Source: DATAUD01 sp036268455
GTDB taxonomy: Bacteria; Verrucomicrobiota; Verrucomicrobiia; Limisphaerales; Palsa-1400
NCBI GenBank assembly: GCA_036268455.1
Contig: DATAUD010000024.1
Coordinates: 20,710-84,709 of the forward strand
Length of the DNA: 64,000 nt
Direction of reading: 5' to 3'
The translations under genes were made by a program, and so were the position numbers. This document shows, in pieces, positions 36,001 through 44,446 of the stretch. The number at the start of each line of letters is the position of its first letter. Position 1 is the stretch's first letter. Below the pieces are notes generated by a model that had not been told where the DNA came from, did no database searches, and worked only from the letters and a program-made list of their open reading frames with translations.

Positions 36001-37392
36001 CATGAGTCCGCAAATCTCCTTGGTTCCGGCTCACCCGCAGGGTGCGCGGGCGGGCTTTACTCCAAGTGGGTGGCGGAGTGTCCGTTGCGCTTCACCAGTC
36101 CGAATGCCCCCAGTCTGAAGGATTTGCTGGGCACCTGGGTTCTGGCCAGTCTGAGCGGAGCCTGGCGTTACGCGCATGTCACGGCCTTGCGGGGGGATCG
36201 GGTTAACCCACAGGGACTGGGCATGGAAAAGGTGGTCAGCGAGGACAGCCTGCGCCGCGCTTTTCAGGATCAGGATGGAACCGAACTGGCCGTCTGGCGG
36301 ACGGAGGCGTTGCTCCGCGCGTATGCTCCCGCCCTGGAACAGCCTTGGATTGCGGATCTGGATGTGACCGTCAAACCGATTTACGGCCATCAGGAAGGGG
36401 CGGAACTGGGATATAATCCGCACAAGCCGGGGCGTCCGAGTCATGCCTATCATACCGTGTTCCTGCGTCACCCTGCGGGTGGCGTTGGATGTGGAGGTGC
36501 GTTCGGGCAAGGAACACGCCTGCCTGCATGGCCTCTCCAACCTGTGGCGGATGTGGGACCGGCTTACGCCGGGTCAACGCCCGTGGCTGGTGTGTGGCGA
36601 CGCCAATTACGGCAACGAGCGGCTGATGGCCCAATGCGAGGAGCGCGCCCAAAAGCATTTGTTCCGGCAGCGCAGCACCAAGGGAGTCGGGCAACTGGTC
36701 CGGTGGCTGGAAAGCCAAGGTGGGTGGCAACCCCTGACGGAGGGGTGGCCTGGCGCGGAAGGACAATTGCAGTTGACCGGTTGGACACGCTTGCGGCGCA
36801 CCGTGGTCCTGCGACGCCAACGTCCCAACCAGTCCGGGGCCGCTTGCCTTCCCCTGTTGGCGCGGAGGCGTCGAAGTGGTCAGCGGGGCCGTCTATGAAT
36901 ATGTCGTGCTGGTGACCAGTCTCCAGGAAAACTTGCTGACCATCGCCCCATCTCTACCGCCAGCGGGCGGACGTGGAGAACGCCTACGATGAACTCAAAA
37001 ACCAGTGGGGCTGGGGCGGATTTACCACCCGCGACCTGTTGCGCTGCCGGATCACGGCCCGAATGGTGGCGTTGGTTTACAACTGGTGGAACCTGTTTGC
37101 GCGCCGCGTGGAACCGTCGCGGGCACGGGAAGCGATCACCAGTCGCCCCATGCTGTTGCACGCGGTTGGCCGTCTCGTCAAAAGCGGCGGCCAAACCACC
37201 CTGCGTTTGACCAGCCGGCATGCGGAAGCCAGCCATATCCAAAACGTTTTGAGCAAGCTGAGTCTGTTTCTCAGCGGGCTGATCAATACCGCGGAGCAGT
37301 TGAAACCCGAGGATCGCTGGCGACGGATTTGGCACCGCATCCTCGAACCTTACCGCCTGCCCACGGCGGCCTGGCTGGCTCCCAGCGGCTGA
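36001..37392 (+). pseudogene. frameshifted DDE transposase (IS1380/IS4-like)
   Basis: The transposase reads in successive frames: SLKDLLGTWVLASLSGAWRY and PWIADLDVTVKPIYGHQEGA in the first, VALDVEVRSGKEHACLHGL and PWLVCGDANYGNERLM in the second, and ADVENAYDELKNQWGWGGFT with RITARMVALVYNWWNLF in a third. The last block is the Y-x2-N-E/D-like region near the C-terminus of group 1 DDE transposases. At least two frameshifts inactivate it. No clean inverted repeats were found by eye. Confidence 0.7.
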
Positions 37393-37588
37393 AATCGGGT
37401 GGGGGAGCCAAAAAAAATCAAATCCGAAGGGCCGGCATAGAATTTTTCTGAGCGGGAAAGGCGGAGCACTTGCCTTTCAACTGCCGTTTTTAGGATGAGA
37501 CGTTCGTCGCTCCGATTTCGTGTCATGGTTCGTCAGTGAATTGCGCGATGTGCGCAACAGATTCAATCAGATGCGAGAGCTTGCGAAA

Positions 37589-38794
37589 TTACCGCGGCGC
37601 TAGACGGTAAAAGTTCCAATTGTTTGATGGATACACACTCACTGTACCGCTTAAATTCCTAAGATTAGCTCCGCGGAGGTTTGTAACGACCAACCACTTC
37701 GTGATGGCCGGATCTAAATTCTGCTGTAAGATAAAATCCGCAGAAGGAACAACCCACGAAAGCATGGGTTGGCCGCCGAGCAGTGTGAAGTTTAATACGG
37801 GCGTGAAAAACGGTTGCGGAAAAAAGATTCCGCCCGCTCCACCGCTTCCTCCCGCAGCCTGAGACACTCCTGCCAGTTTCGATCCATCCGCTGATACGGA
37901 AATGCCATTCCAACTGGTACTTGGCGCGTTGGTGTCTTGCGCCCAAGCAGATCCCGAATTTGTTGAAATGTAAATACCGCCAGCCCCGAGAATTAATTCT
38001 GTCCCATCAGCCGATACCGCGATGGACTCGTAAAAAAAGGATTGTGGTAGAGTCAAGACCGTTCGCCACGTTACGCCGCCGTTAGTTGTCGTGAGCACTT
38101 CGCCACCATTGACGGCTACGAATTCGCTTCCATCCGCGCTCGCAGCCACCCATTTTGGCGCCAAATTATTTGACATCCATGTGATTCCGAAATTCGTCGA
38201 CGTGTAGAGCCCGCCACCACTATCGTAATTTGCCGCGGCTATGAGTTTGCTTCCGTCCGCCGATGAGGCCACAGACGTCCAATAATTTGAAGGGACGTTT
38301 GCTTGCGTCCACGTAATTCCTGAGTTGGGTGAAAGATAAATGGGCCCTCCCGGCGAACCTCCAATATCAAACACAGCCGCAACCAATTTAGTCCCGTCAG
38401 CCGAGCAAGCAACCGAAGTCCCTTGCTGTGGAACCTCGTTCATAAATGGGCCTCCAGCCCTCCAGGTTAATCCTGAATCATCCGAAATCCACATAGCTAC
38501 GCCGACGGCTGCCCCAGCGAATAATTTAGTTCCGTCTGCTGATGAAGCCACACTATGCCAAGCTTCGTTTGGTGAATTGCCGGCGACCATCCATGTCACG
38601 CCCGAATTGGTTGAAATCCAAAGGTTGATCAAATTCCCTCCGGCCAACAATTTCAATCCATCTGCCGACGAGCAGATTGTCGTCCAATAAGCGGAAGGCG
38701 CGATGGCCTGTATGCAGTTATTACCAAGTGCGTGGCCCGCAGAAGCGAAAAGCACAACGCCGACCGAGAATGTAAACGCGAGAATTCTGATCAT
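37589..38794 (-). CDS. secreted repeat protein (propeller-like, BNR/sortilin type)
   Basis: The 401-aa protein has a signal peptide (MIRILAFTFSVGVVLFASAG). It contains about eight repeats of the form W-x2-V/I-A-x-S-A-D-G-x-K-L-x-A followed by an S-T-N-S/F-G-I-T-W segment, for example SVASSADGTKLFAGA and STNSGVTWMVAG. This is the pattern of six- to eight-bladed BNR or photosystem-stability-factor-like propellers. The C-terminal 70 residues (ending NNWNFYRLAPR) resemble the ends of two other secreted proteins of the window. No catalytic function is assigned. Confidence 0.75.
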   Translation of the reverse strand: MIRILAFTFSVGVVLFASAGHALGNNCIQAIAPSAYWTTICSSADGLKLLAGGNLINLWISTNSGVTWMVAGNSPNEAWHSVASSADGTKLFAGAAVGVAMWISDDSGLTWRAGGPFMNEVPQQGTSVACSADGTKLVAAVFDIGGSPGGPIYLSPNSGITWTQANVPSNYWTSVASSADGSKLIAAANYDSGGGLYTSTNFGITWMSNNLAPKWVAASADGSEFVAVNGGEVLTTTNGGVTWRTVLTLPQSFFYESIAVSADGTELILGAGGIYISTNSGSAWAQDTNAPSTSWNGISVSADGSKLAGVSQAAGGSGGAGGIFFPQPFFTPVLNFTLLGGQPMLSWVVPSADFILQQNLDPAITKWLVVTNLRGANLRNLSGTVSVYPSNNWNFYRLAPR

Positions 38795-38974
38795 AGATCA
38801 ACCATTTCTTTGAAGCTTGGGCGACGACCGTAAAAATGCGGCATCCTGAATCCTTGTTTTCAAGCCCTTTTTTAGTCTCTGATTCAGGCTGCGATTTTTT
38901 GAGTCCGGCAACGGAAGCCACGTTTCGCCCGCTGCGGCATGATCTTTCCTAAGCCAATTTAGACCGCCAAAACA

Positions 38975-39588
38975 ACAGACCCGATGCCGCTCCTCCACGC
39001 GGGCCACCACATGGCCGTCGTGCAAATCCAGCGACGCCAGGATCGAGAGCGTGCCGTGCCGTTTGTATTCATGGTCCCGGCTCACCGCCGGATGTTTCCC
39101 GGGCACGGGTGAACCCCGGGCTTTTCATCAATGGAAACCGTGATCACCGAGAGTGCTCCCGCCGCCGGATTGGCTTCATTTTGCAACCGCACTTCCTTCA
39201 TTTTGATTTCAAACTCCGGATCGCGCCGCTCCAGATAATACTTCACTTTATGCGGTTGCAAATGCTGTTCGGTCAAAATCCGTTGCACGGTGGCTTTGGC
39301 GGCCAGGGCCAAGCTGGGATGTCCGGCGGCGCGGGCGCGCCCTCGGACATGATCCGCCAGGGCCTGAAGCGTCCACAATTCAGAGGCGTAACCCAGTTCT
39401 TTGGGTTTCGTGCAAGCCAGATGCACCACCCAGGCTTTGGCCTCCGGCCCAATGACCATGGTATTGCAGCAACAGGCGCGCACGTTCCATCTCGCGCATC
39501 GGGGCGACGCGCGACGAGCTCAACGTTTCCAGACGTTTCAGTTCCTCAGCCGTGAGCACCAATGCCGGGAGTTTGGACTTTCCAGCCA
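38975..39588 (-). pseudogene. broken IS630-family transposase
   Basis: The N-terminus (LVLTAEELKRLETLSSSR, then ERARLLLQY) is in one frame, and the middle (ELGYASELWTLQALADHVRG, then EIKMKEVRL and TVSIDEKPGVH) is in a second. A third frame holds GKHPAVSRDHEYKRHGTLSI and LDLHDGHVVARVEERH. These are the helix-turn-helix, the first Asp of the DDE motif, and the central part of IS630 transposases. Homology ends near 38975, so the C-terminal third is lost. Confidence 0.7.
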
Positions 39589-39722
39589 TGTTCCACACAA
39601 CATCGCAGACGATCAGCTTTCTGCAAACGTTTTAATGAAACGATGTGCTAGTTGCATCGCCCTTTGCCACGACTGATTATGATTAAACCGGCCGCTGCCG
39701 TTTTCCAAGGTAGATGCTGCTT

Positions 39723-40856
39723 TCATAGCGGCACCTCTGGTAGCGCAAGGATTGCCTTTTCGAGACTCTGAATGGGCAAATGCGTATAATGGGTGCTGAT
39801 GAGATCAGAACTGTGCCCGGCCAATTCACGAGCCACGGAGTCCGGCGCACCAACTATCTTAATTTGCGTGACGAATGTGTGCCTCAAATTGTGAAATCCC
39901 AACTCGGTGGAAGCGCGCCTGGCGTTGCGACCAACCTTTTTCGATTTGTGCTTGGGTCCGCGCTCCGCGGCGAGACCAATCGACGCGAGCAATGAATAGA
40001 ATTCCTGCGAAAATGGACTCGAGCCGACCGCCAAATATTTGGTCGCCTGATCGGGCCAAAAATGGTCATGATCGCCCTTGGGCCAGATGGATTGAAGCAA
40101 TACCCGCAGCGGCTTGGCCATAGGAACTTTGACCTGCTTGCCGGTTTTGCGGCTGGTCAAGTAAATCAGGTTCTCCTCAAGATGGACATTTGACCGTTTC
40201 AAAGTGACGATGTCCCCCATCCGCTGGCCGGTGAAGAAACCGGAAATGATCATGAATCGCCAGAACGGGGTGGCCCTTGCGGCCAGGTCGCCAATTTCGG
40301 ACAAGGTGAACGGTCGCTTGCGGTTTTTTTCGGCTTTCGAGCCGCGACGACGGCCAGCCTTGGGGACTGGATTGTGAGTCACATAGCCCATGTCTTGAGC
40401 CTTGATGAAAATGGAACGGAGGATTTTGCGAAAGCCCTGCGCCGTTTCCCTTGAACTGCGCGCAGCCTTGTCCGCCAGGAATTGGGTTATTTGCTCCGAG
40501 GCCACGTCGTCAATGCGCATCGGCAGGCTGTCCGCGTTTACCGCCGCAGTGAATCCGGTGATGACTTGCCGGTATTTCGCAATCGTGCCAGGGGTCGTAT
40601 CGACTTCCGACTCGGCAAGCCATGCTGTTAGGAATTCCAACAAGGTCGGTTTTTTTTCTGGCGCCCTGCCGGTCATCGCCTCAATATAATCCGCCGTGAC
40701 CGCATTCGAATTTGCCGTGACCGCGATGGAATTGATTCGGTCAAGTTCTGCTTTCGCCAAGCCCTTGTTGGAGGTGCGGAGGGATTTGCGGACCTGCCGG
40801 CCATGATGCCGCCAGCCAATCCACCAAACGCCGCGGCGCTTTTGAAGCGACGCCAT
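39723..40856 (-). CDS. tyrosine recombinase (phage-type integrase)
   Basis: The 377-aa protein (ATG 40856; the extra eight residues from a TTG are doubtful) has the Arg-x-His-x2-Arg-x-His-Tyr set: Arg212 (TGQRMGD), His322 and Arg325 (HNLRHTF), His348 (GHSS) and Tyr357 (STHYTHL). An N-terminal SAM-like core-binding domain covers about 70-165. All catalytic residues are present. It starts 110 bp from a tRNA-His 3' fragment, a classical attachment site, so it probably integrated the element that ends there. Confidence 0.9.
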   Translation of the reverse strand: MASLQKRRGVWWIGWRHHGRQVRKSLRTSNKGLAKAELDRINSIAVTANSNAVTADYIEAMTGRAPEKKPTLLEFLTAWLAESEVDTTPGTIAKYRQVITGFTAAVNADSLPMRIDDVASEQITQFLADKAARSSRETAQGFRKILRSIFIKAQDMGYVTHNPVPKAGRRRGSKAEKNRKRPFTLSEIGDLAARATPFWRFMIISGFFTGQRMGDIVTLKRSNVHLEENLIYLTSRKTGKQVKVPMAKPLRVLLQSIWPKGDHDHFWPDQATKYLAVGSSPFSQEFYSLLASIGLAAERGPKHKSKKVGRNARRASTELGFHNLRHTFVTQIKIVGAPDSVARELAGHSSDLISTHYTHLPIQSLEKAILALPEVPL

Positions 40857-40965
40857 ATTACAAGGCTGCCCTGTGAGCAAATTGTGTGCAAATCATAAAT
40901 GTTCACTATTGCGCATACGAGGGAAATACGAGGCAAACGTGTTCCAAAACACGGTGTTTCTCGAA

Positions 40966-40995
40966 TTGCGGGTTCGAGTCCCGTTGGCCACCCCA
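40966..40995 (+). repeat. tRNA-His 3'-end fragment, probable att site
   Basis: From 40968 the sequence folds as a T arm (GCGGG, loop TTCGAGT, CCCGT), followed by the acceptor strand TGGCCAC, discriminator C73 and CCA. C73 with a GUGGCCA-type acceptor is diagnostic of tRNA-His. The 5' half of the tRNA is absent: upstream bases do not form the D or anticodon arms. Such 3' fragments are left by integrases that use tRNA genes. The intact tRNA-His is expected outside this fragment, at the far end of the island. Confidence 0.65.
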
Positions 40996-41008
40996 TTTTT
41001 TGCCAACC

Positions 41009-41776
41009 ATGACTTACGCCGTAATGCAGATAAGTCAGCAGCCCTCAGGGGAACAGCTTCAGAATGCCTTTCAACAAGTTCCGGGGTTGACGGCGATCGA
41101 CGTGGGTATTCTCGGCAAGGATGCTTATGGCGTGCTGGTGAAAGGATTGGAACTCGATCAAGCTTCCGCGATGCAATCCGCCCTGGCGGCGGAGGGCGTG
41201 GAAACAGAGGTGGTGGAGGACGCGGCCTTGATAGAGCTGCCGCTGGCGAGGCAATTGACCAAAGTCACTTTCACGCCCGAGGCGCTCCAGATTCACGATT
41301 TGATGGGCCGCGATTTTCCACTGGAATGGAATGATATCTCGTTGATCGCCGCCGGAAGGACGTGGATGACCGATTTTACCTCAAACCTCGTTCGCAGAGT
41401 GGTGGGGCGCGCCGACATGGACTATGCGCCCACGGTGAAGGTGGAAAAGGTCACAAAGGAAGAGCAAAGAGAACATCTATTGCTGGAAATCATCACACGC
41501 GGCGCCGCGCGTCGGTACCATGTTACGGCGGATCCCCCCGAAACGCTTCTTCTCTTCCAATGCCTCGCTGACCGCAGATGCAACGATCCATTGACGAATC
41601 TTTCTCTCTTTGTGCAGGAGTTGGCGAAACATGCGCCGGCGGCCATCCTCAATTACGGGGCGTTCAATATGTGCCAGAACCTCGATCCGTCGTTTTCCTA
41701 CCCGAGCAAAACGGCGTTTTACCGCGAGATTACGTGGCTGCTATGGATGGTCGAAACCGGGCGTATGCAACAGTGA
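41009..41776 (+). CDS. conserved hypothetical protein
   Basis: The reading frame is open from 40886, but the segment before 41009 runs through the tRNA fragment, so ATG 41009 (or 41024) is taken; about 255 aa. It has no signal peptide and no hydrophobic segment. The middle reads QIHDLMGRDFPLEWNDISLIAAGRTW, and the C-terminal half is helical (NDPLTNLSLFVQELAKHAPA). No family is recognised. It is the first gene on the host side of the att site. Confidence 0.65.
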   Translation: MTYAVMQISQQPSGEQLQNAFQQVPGLTAIDVGILGKDAYGVLVKGLELDQASAMQSALAAEGVETEVVEDAALIELPLARQLTKVTFTPEALQIHDLMGRDFPLEWNDISLIAAGRTWMTDFTSNLVRRVVGRADMDYAPTVKVEKVTKEEQREHLLLEIITRGAARRYHVTADPPETLLLFQCLADRRCNDPLTNLSLFVQELAKHAPAAILNYGAFNMCQNLDPSFSYPSKTAFYREITWLLWMVETGRMQQ

Positions 41777-41830
41777 TCAGTAATAGACTCCTATGATTGA
41801 ACGGGGCCGTTGGCGCGGTACGATGACTCG

Positions 41831-43594
41831 ATGAATCTGAGAGCTTGGTTCTTTCCCGCGGCGGCGGCTGTTTTATGGCTTGCCCAGTTCAACGCGGCGG
41901 CTGATCCAGCGGCGGTCTTTGGGGTCGCGCATGTCGATGGCAAATACTATCTGACAAAGGAAGATTTCCTCGATGAAGGGGCGGATCAAATCCTGGCGAC
42001 TGGAACGAAGGTCATCAAACTTTATCTGACGCCGCAACGCTACCCGTGGAATAGCGAGTGGCCCGCGGATCTTCACAGTTTAGTCGAAGTCGCGCAGACG
42101 CCGTATTTTAAGTCCGTTTTCTCCAAGCCGTTCAGCACATATATTTTGACGGCCTTTTCCATCGGCCGGGATGACCAATACTGGACTTTCGGCTTGACCG
42201 CAGACCAGGCGGCTGACGAAACGCGGCAATTCTACGAATTGACGAAATATCTTCTCACCGCCTACAAAGGCACCGGCAAGACGTTCGTCCTTCAGCATTG
42301 GGAAGGTGATTGGGCATTGCGGCACGGCTCCCACAAACCATATGACGCAAGTTACACTCCCACTCCAACAGCGGTGAACGGCATGATCCAATGGCTTAAC
42401 GCCCGCCAGGCAGGCATTGTCAAGGCGCGGGCGGAAATCGGGCAGACGGATGTTCATGTTTACGGCGCAGCAGAGGCAAATCGCCTGGAAGATTCGATGG
42501 CGGGCAAACCTGGCGTGGCCAACTCCGTGTTGCCTTACACAACGGTCGATCTGGTTTCGTATTCCGCTTACAATTTCCTCGATACTCCCGAACGCCTGGC
42601 GAAAGCGGTGGATTACCTTGCCGCGCATTTGCCTCCCACAGCGGCTTTCGGGCAAAATCCGCACAGTGTTTATCTTGGCGAATTCGGTTACCCGGAAAAT
42701 GGCCGCGAAGGGCTGGAAGGTTTAAACCGGCGTATTGATAACGCGGAGTCCGTCGTGACGAGCAAAGGTTTGCCCTGGGCTGTTTTTTGGGAGGTGTATT
42801 GCAACGAGCCGCTGGACAAAACACTGCCCCTTCCGCTTAACGGCAAGGAGAACGACCACAACCTTCGCGGTTTCTGGATGGTCAAACCGGACGGCACACC
42901 AGGAATGGCATGGCACCGCTACCGCCGGCTTTTCATTGCCGCGGACCACAATCGCGCAACAACCACGGCCATCAAGTCCAATTTGAGCGAGGTTTTCCGG
43001 GACGACTTCAACCGTCCGGATGGTCTGGATCTTGGTCCGGGCTGGAGCCAGGCCGCTCATTACGGGGTTGTCAACAAACAAATCATCAATCACCGGTTGC
43101 AATTGAATATTCCAAATGGGCACGACATTCCCTGGGGATCGGCGACGTTGAACTTGGATAACGCCAACATTCTCGGCCACGGTTTGGAAGTTGGCGAATA
43201 CTTTGAAATCACCCTTCGGCGTTTGAGCGAGCAAGGCGGGCTGGGCGTCGAGCTATTTGATTCGGATCAACTGCGCGTTGGCGGGGACCTCAAGGCCGGA
43301 CCCTCCACGCTGAAAGCCTGGAACGGCACCACTTGGACGCCCGTTGCCTTCGACAATCACGGGCAACCGGTTCAGTTTGACTGGAACATCGCCCACACCG
43401 TCGGAGTGCGCTTTGATTCCGCTGACGGTTATCGGACGACTTTCAGTTATTATGTCGATGGCCGCTACGCAGGGTCCTGGCTCATTGCGACTCCAAACAA
43501 GACTCTGGATAAGATTGGGGTGTATGCGCAATCGCGAACGGGCGGCGCCGCGTTTGAGTTCGGTGACCTGAAAGTCTATGCCCGGCAGCGGTAA
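41831..43594 (+). CDS. secreted glycoside-hydrolase-like protein with C-terminal beta-sandwich
   Basis: From ATG 41831 the signal peptide is MNLRAWFFPAAAAVLWLA. Residues about 25-370 look like a TIM-barrel glycosidase: FVLQHWEGDWALRHG (Trp/Glu at the end of a strand), VDLVSYSAYNF, VYLGEFGYPENG (candidate nucleophile Glu after a strand) and PWAVFWEVYCNEP. Residues about 400-590 form a LamG/concanavalin-like sandwich (FRDDFNRPDGLDLGPGWS, YFEITLRRLSEQGG). Family and substrate are not identified. Export to the periplasm or outside is expected. Confidence 0.7.
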   Translation: MNLRAWFFPAAAAVLWLAQFNAAADPAAVFGVAHVDGKYYLTKEDFLDEGADQILATGTKVIKLYLTPQRYPWNSEWPADLHSLVEVAQTPYFKSVFSKPFSTYILTAFSIGRDDQYWTFGLTADQAADETRQFYELTKYLLTAYKGTGKTFVLQHWEGDWALRHGSHKPYDASYTPTPTAVNGMIQWLNARQAGIVKARAEIGQTDVHVYGAAEANRLEDSMAGKPGVANSVLPYTTVDLVSYSAYNFLDTPERLAKAVDYLAAHLPPTAAFGQNPHSVYLGEFGYPENGREGLEGLNRRIDNAESVVTSKGLPWAVFWEVYCNEPLDKTLPLPLNGKENDHNLRGFWMVKPDGTPGMAWHRYRRLFIAADHNRATTTAIKSNLSEVFRDDFNRPDGLDLGPGWSQAAHYGVVNKQIINHRLQLNIPNGHDIPWGSATLNLDNANILGHGLEVGEYFEITLRRLSEQGGLGVELFDSDQLRVGGDLKAGPSTLKAWNGTTWTPVAFDNHGQPVQFDWNIAHTVGVRFDSADGYRTTFSYYVDGRYAGSWLIATPNKTLDKIGVYAQSRTGGAAFEFGDLKVYARQR

Positions 43595-43656
43595 GCCGGG
43601 CTTTGCAAAATTCCAAATCGACTGACATATTGTCAGCGGCGGGAACTTCAAATTCT

Positions 43657-44445
43657 ATGGACTTAAAACTAAACGATAAAACGGCTCTGGTTTCAGGCTC
43701 AACCAAAGGCATCGGCTTCGCCATCGCGGCCCGGCTGGCGGCGGAAGGCGCGCGCGTCATTGTCAACGGGCGCGCGGAGAAATCCGTCACCGACGCTTTG
43801 GCGCAGATTCGGCAAGGCGCGCCCGATGCCAAGGCGGAAGGATTCCCGGGCGATCTTTCCAGCGCGGAAGCGGTCCAGGTCCTCATCAAACGCTTTCCGA
43901 CGGTGGATATTGTTGTCAACAACCTTGGAATTTTTGAGCCTAAACCTTTCGAGGAAATTCCCGACGAGGATTGGCGAAGATTTTTCGAGGTCAACGTGCT
44001 CAGCGGCGTGCGGTTGAGCCGCGCTTATCTTCCCGGCATGAAACATCGCAACTGGGGGCGAATCATCTTCATCAGCAGCGAGAGCGCCATTCAAACCCCG
44101 GTGGAAATGATTCACTACGGCATGACAAAAACCGCGCAACTGGCGGTTTCGCGCGGCCTCGCGGAGGCTTGCGCGGGAACAGGCGTCACCGTCAACGCCG
44201 TACTGCCGGGGCCGACTCACTCGGCGGGCGTGGAAGAATTTGTGAACGCGATGGGCGGAGGCAAGCCGTTCGACGTTTTTGAGAAGGAGTTTTTCAAAAG
44301 CGTCCGGCCGAGTTCGTTGCTCAAGCGATTTGAAGAGCCGGAGGAGATCGCAAACATGGTGGCGTTCGTTTGCAGTCCGCTTGCATCGGCAGTCAGCGGC
44401 GCGGCCCTGCGGGTGGATGGCGGGGTGGTCCGCGCTTGTTTTTAA
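43657..44445 (+). CDS. short-chain dehydrogenase/reductase
   Basis: From ATG 43657 the protein has 262 aa with the cofactor motif SGSTKGIG (13-20), VNNLGIF in place of the usual NNAG, the catalytic Ser in IIFISSES, and Tyr-x3-Lys in HYGMTK. The C-terminus (SGAALRVDGGVVRACF) is typical. It resembles FabG-like oxidoreductases of unknown substrate. It converges on the NHL protein gene, with the two stop codons only one base apart. Confidence 0.88.
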   Translation: MDLKLNDKTALVSGSTKGIGFAIAARLAAEGARVIVNGRAEKSVTDALAQIRQGAPDAKAEGFPGDLSSAEAVQVLIKRFPTVDIVVNNLGIFEPKPFEEIPDEDWRRFFEVNVLSGVRLSRAYLPGMKHRNWGRIIFISSESAIQTPVEMIHYGMTKTAQLAVSRGLAEACAGTGVTVNAVLPGPTHSAGVEEFVNAMGGGKPFDVFEKEFFKSVRPSSLLKRFEEPEEIANMVAFVCSPLASAVSGAALRVDGGVVRACF

Positions 44446-44446
44446 G

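Noticed and set aside
40921..40995. Complete tRNA gene
   Set aside because: Only the T arm, acceptor 3' strand and CCA are present; the bases upstream do not form D or anticodon arms and no matching 5' acceptor strand is found.
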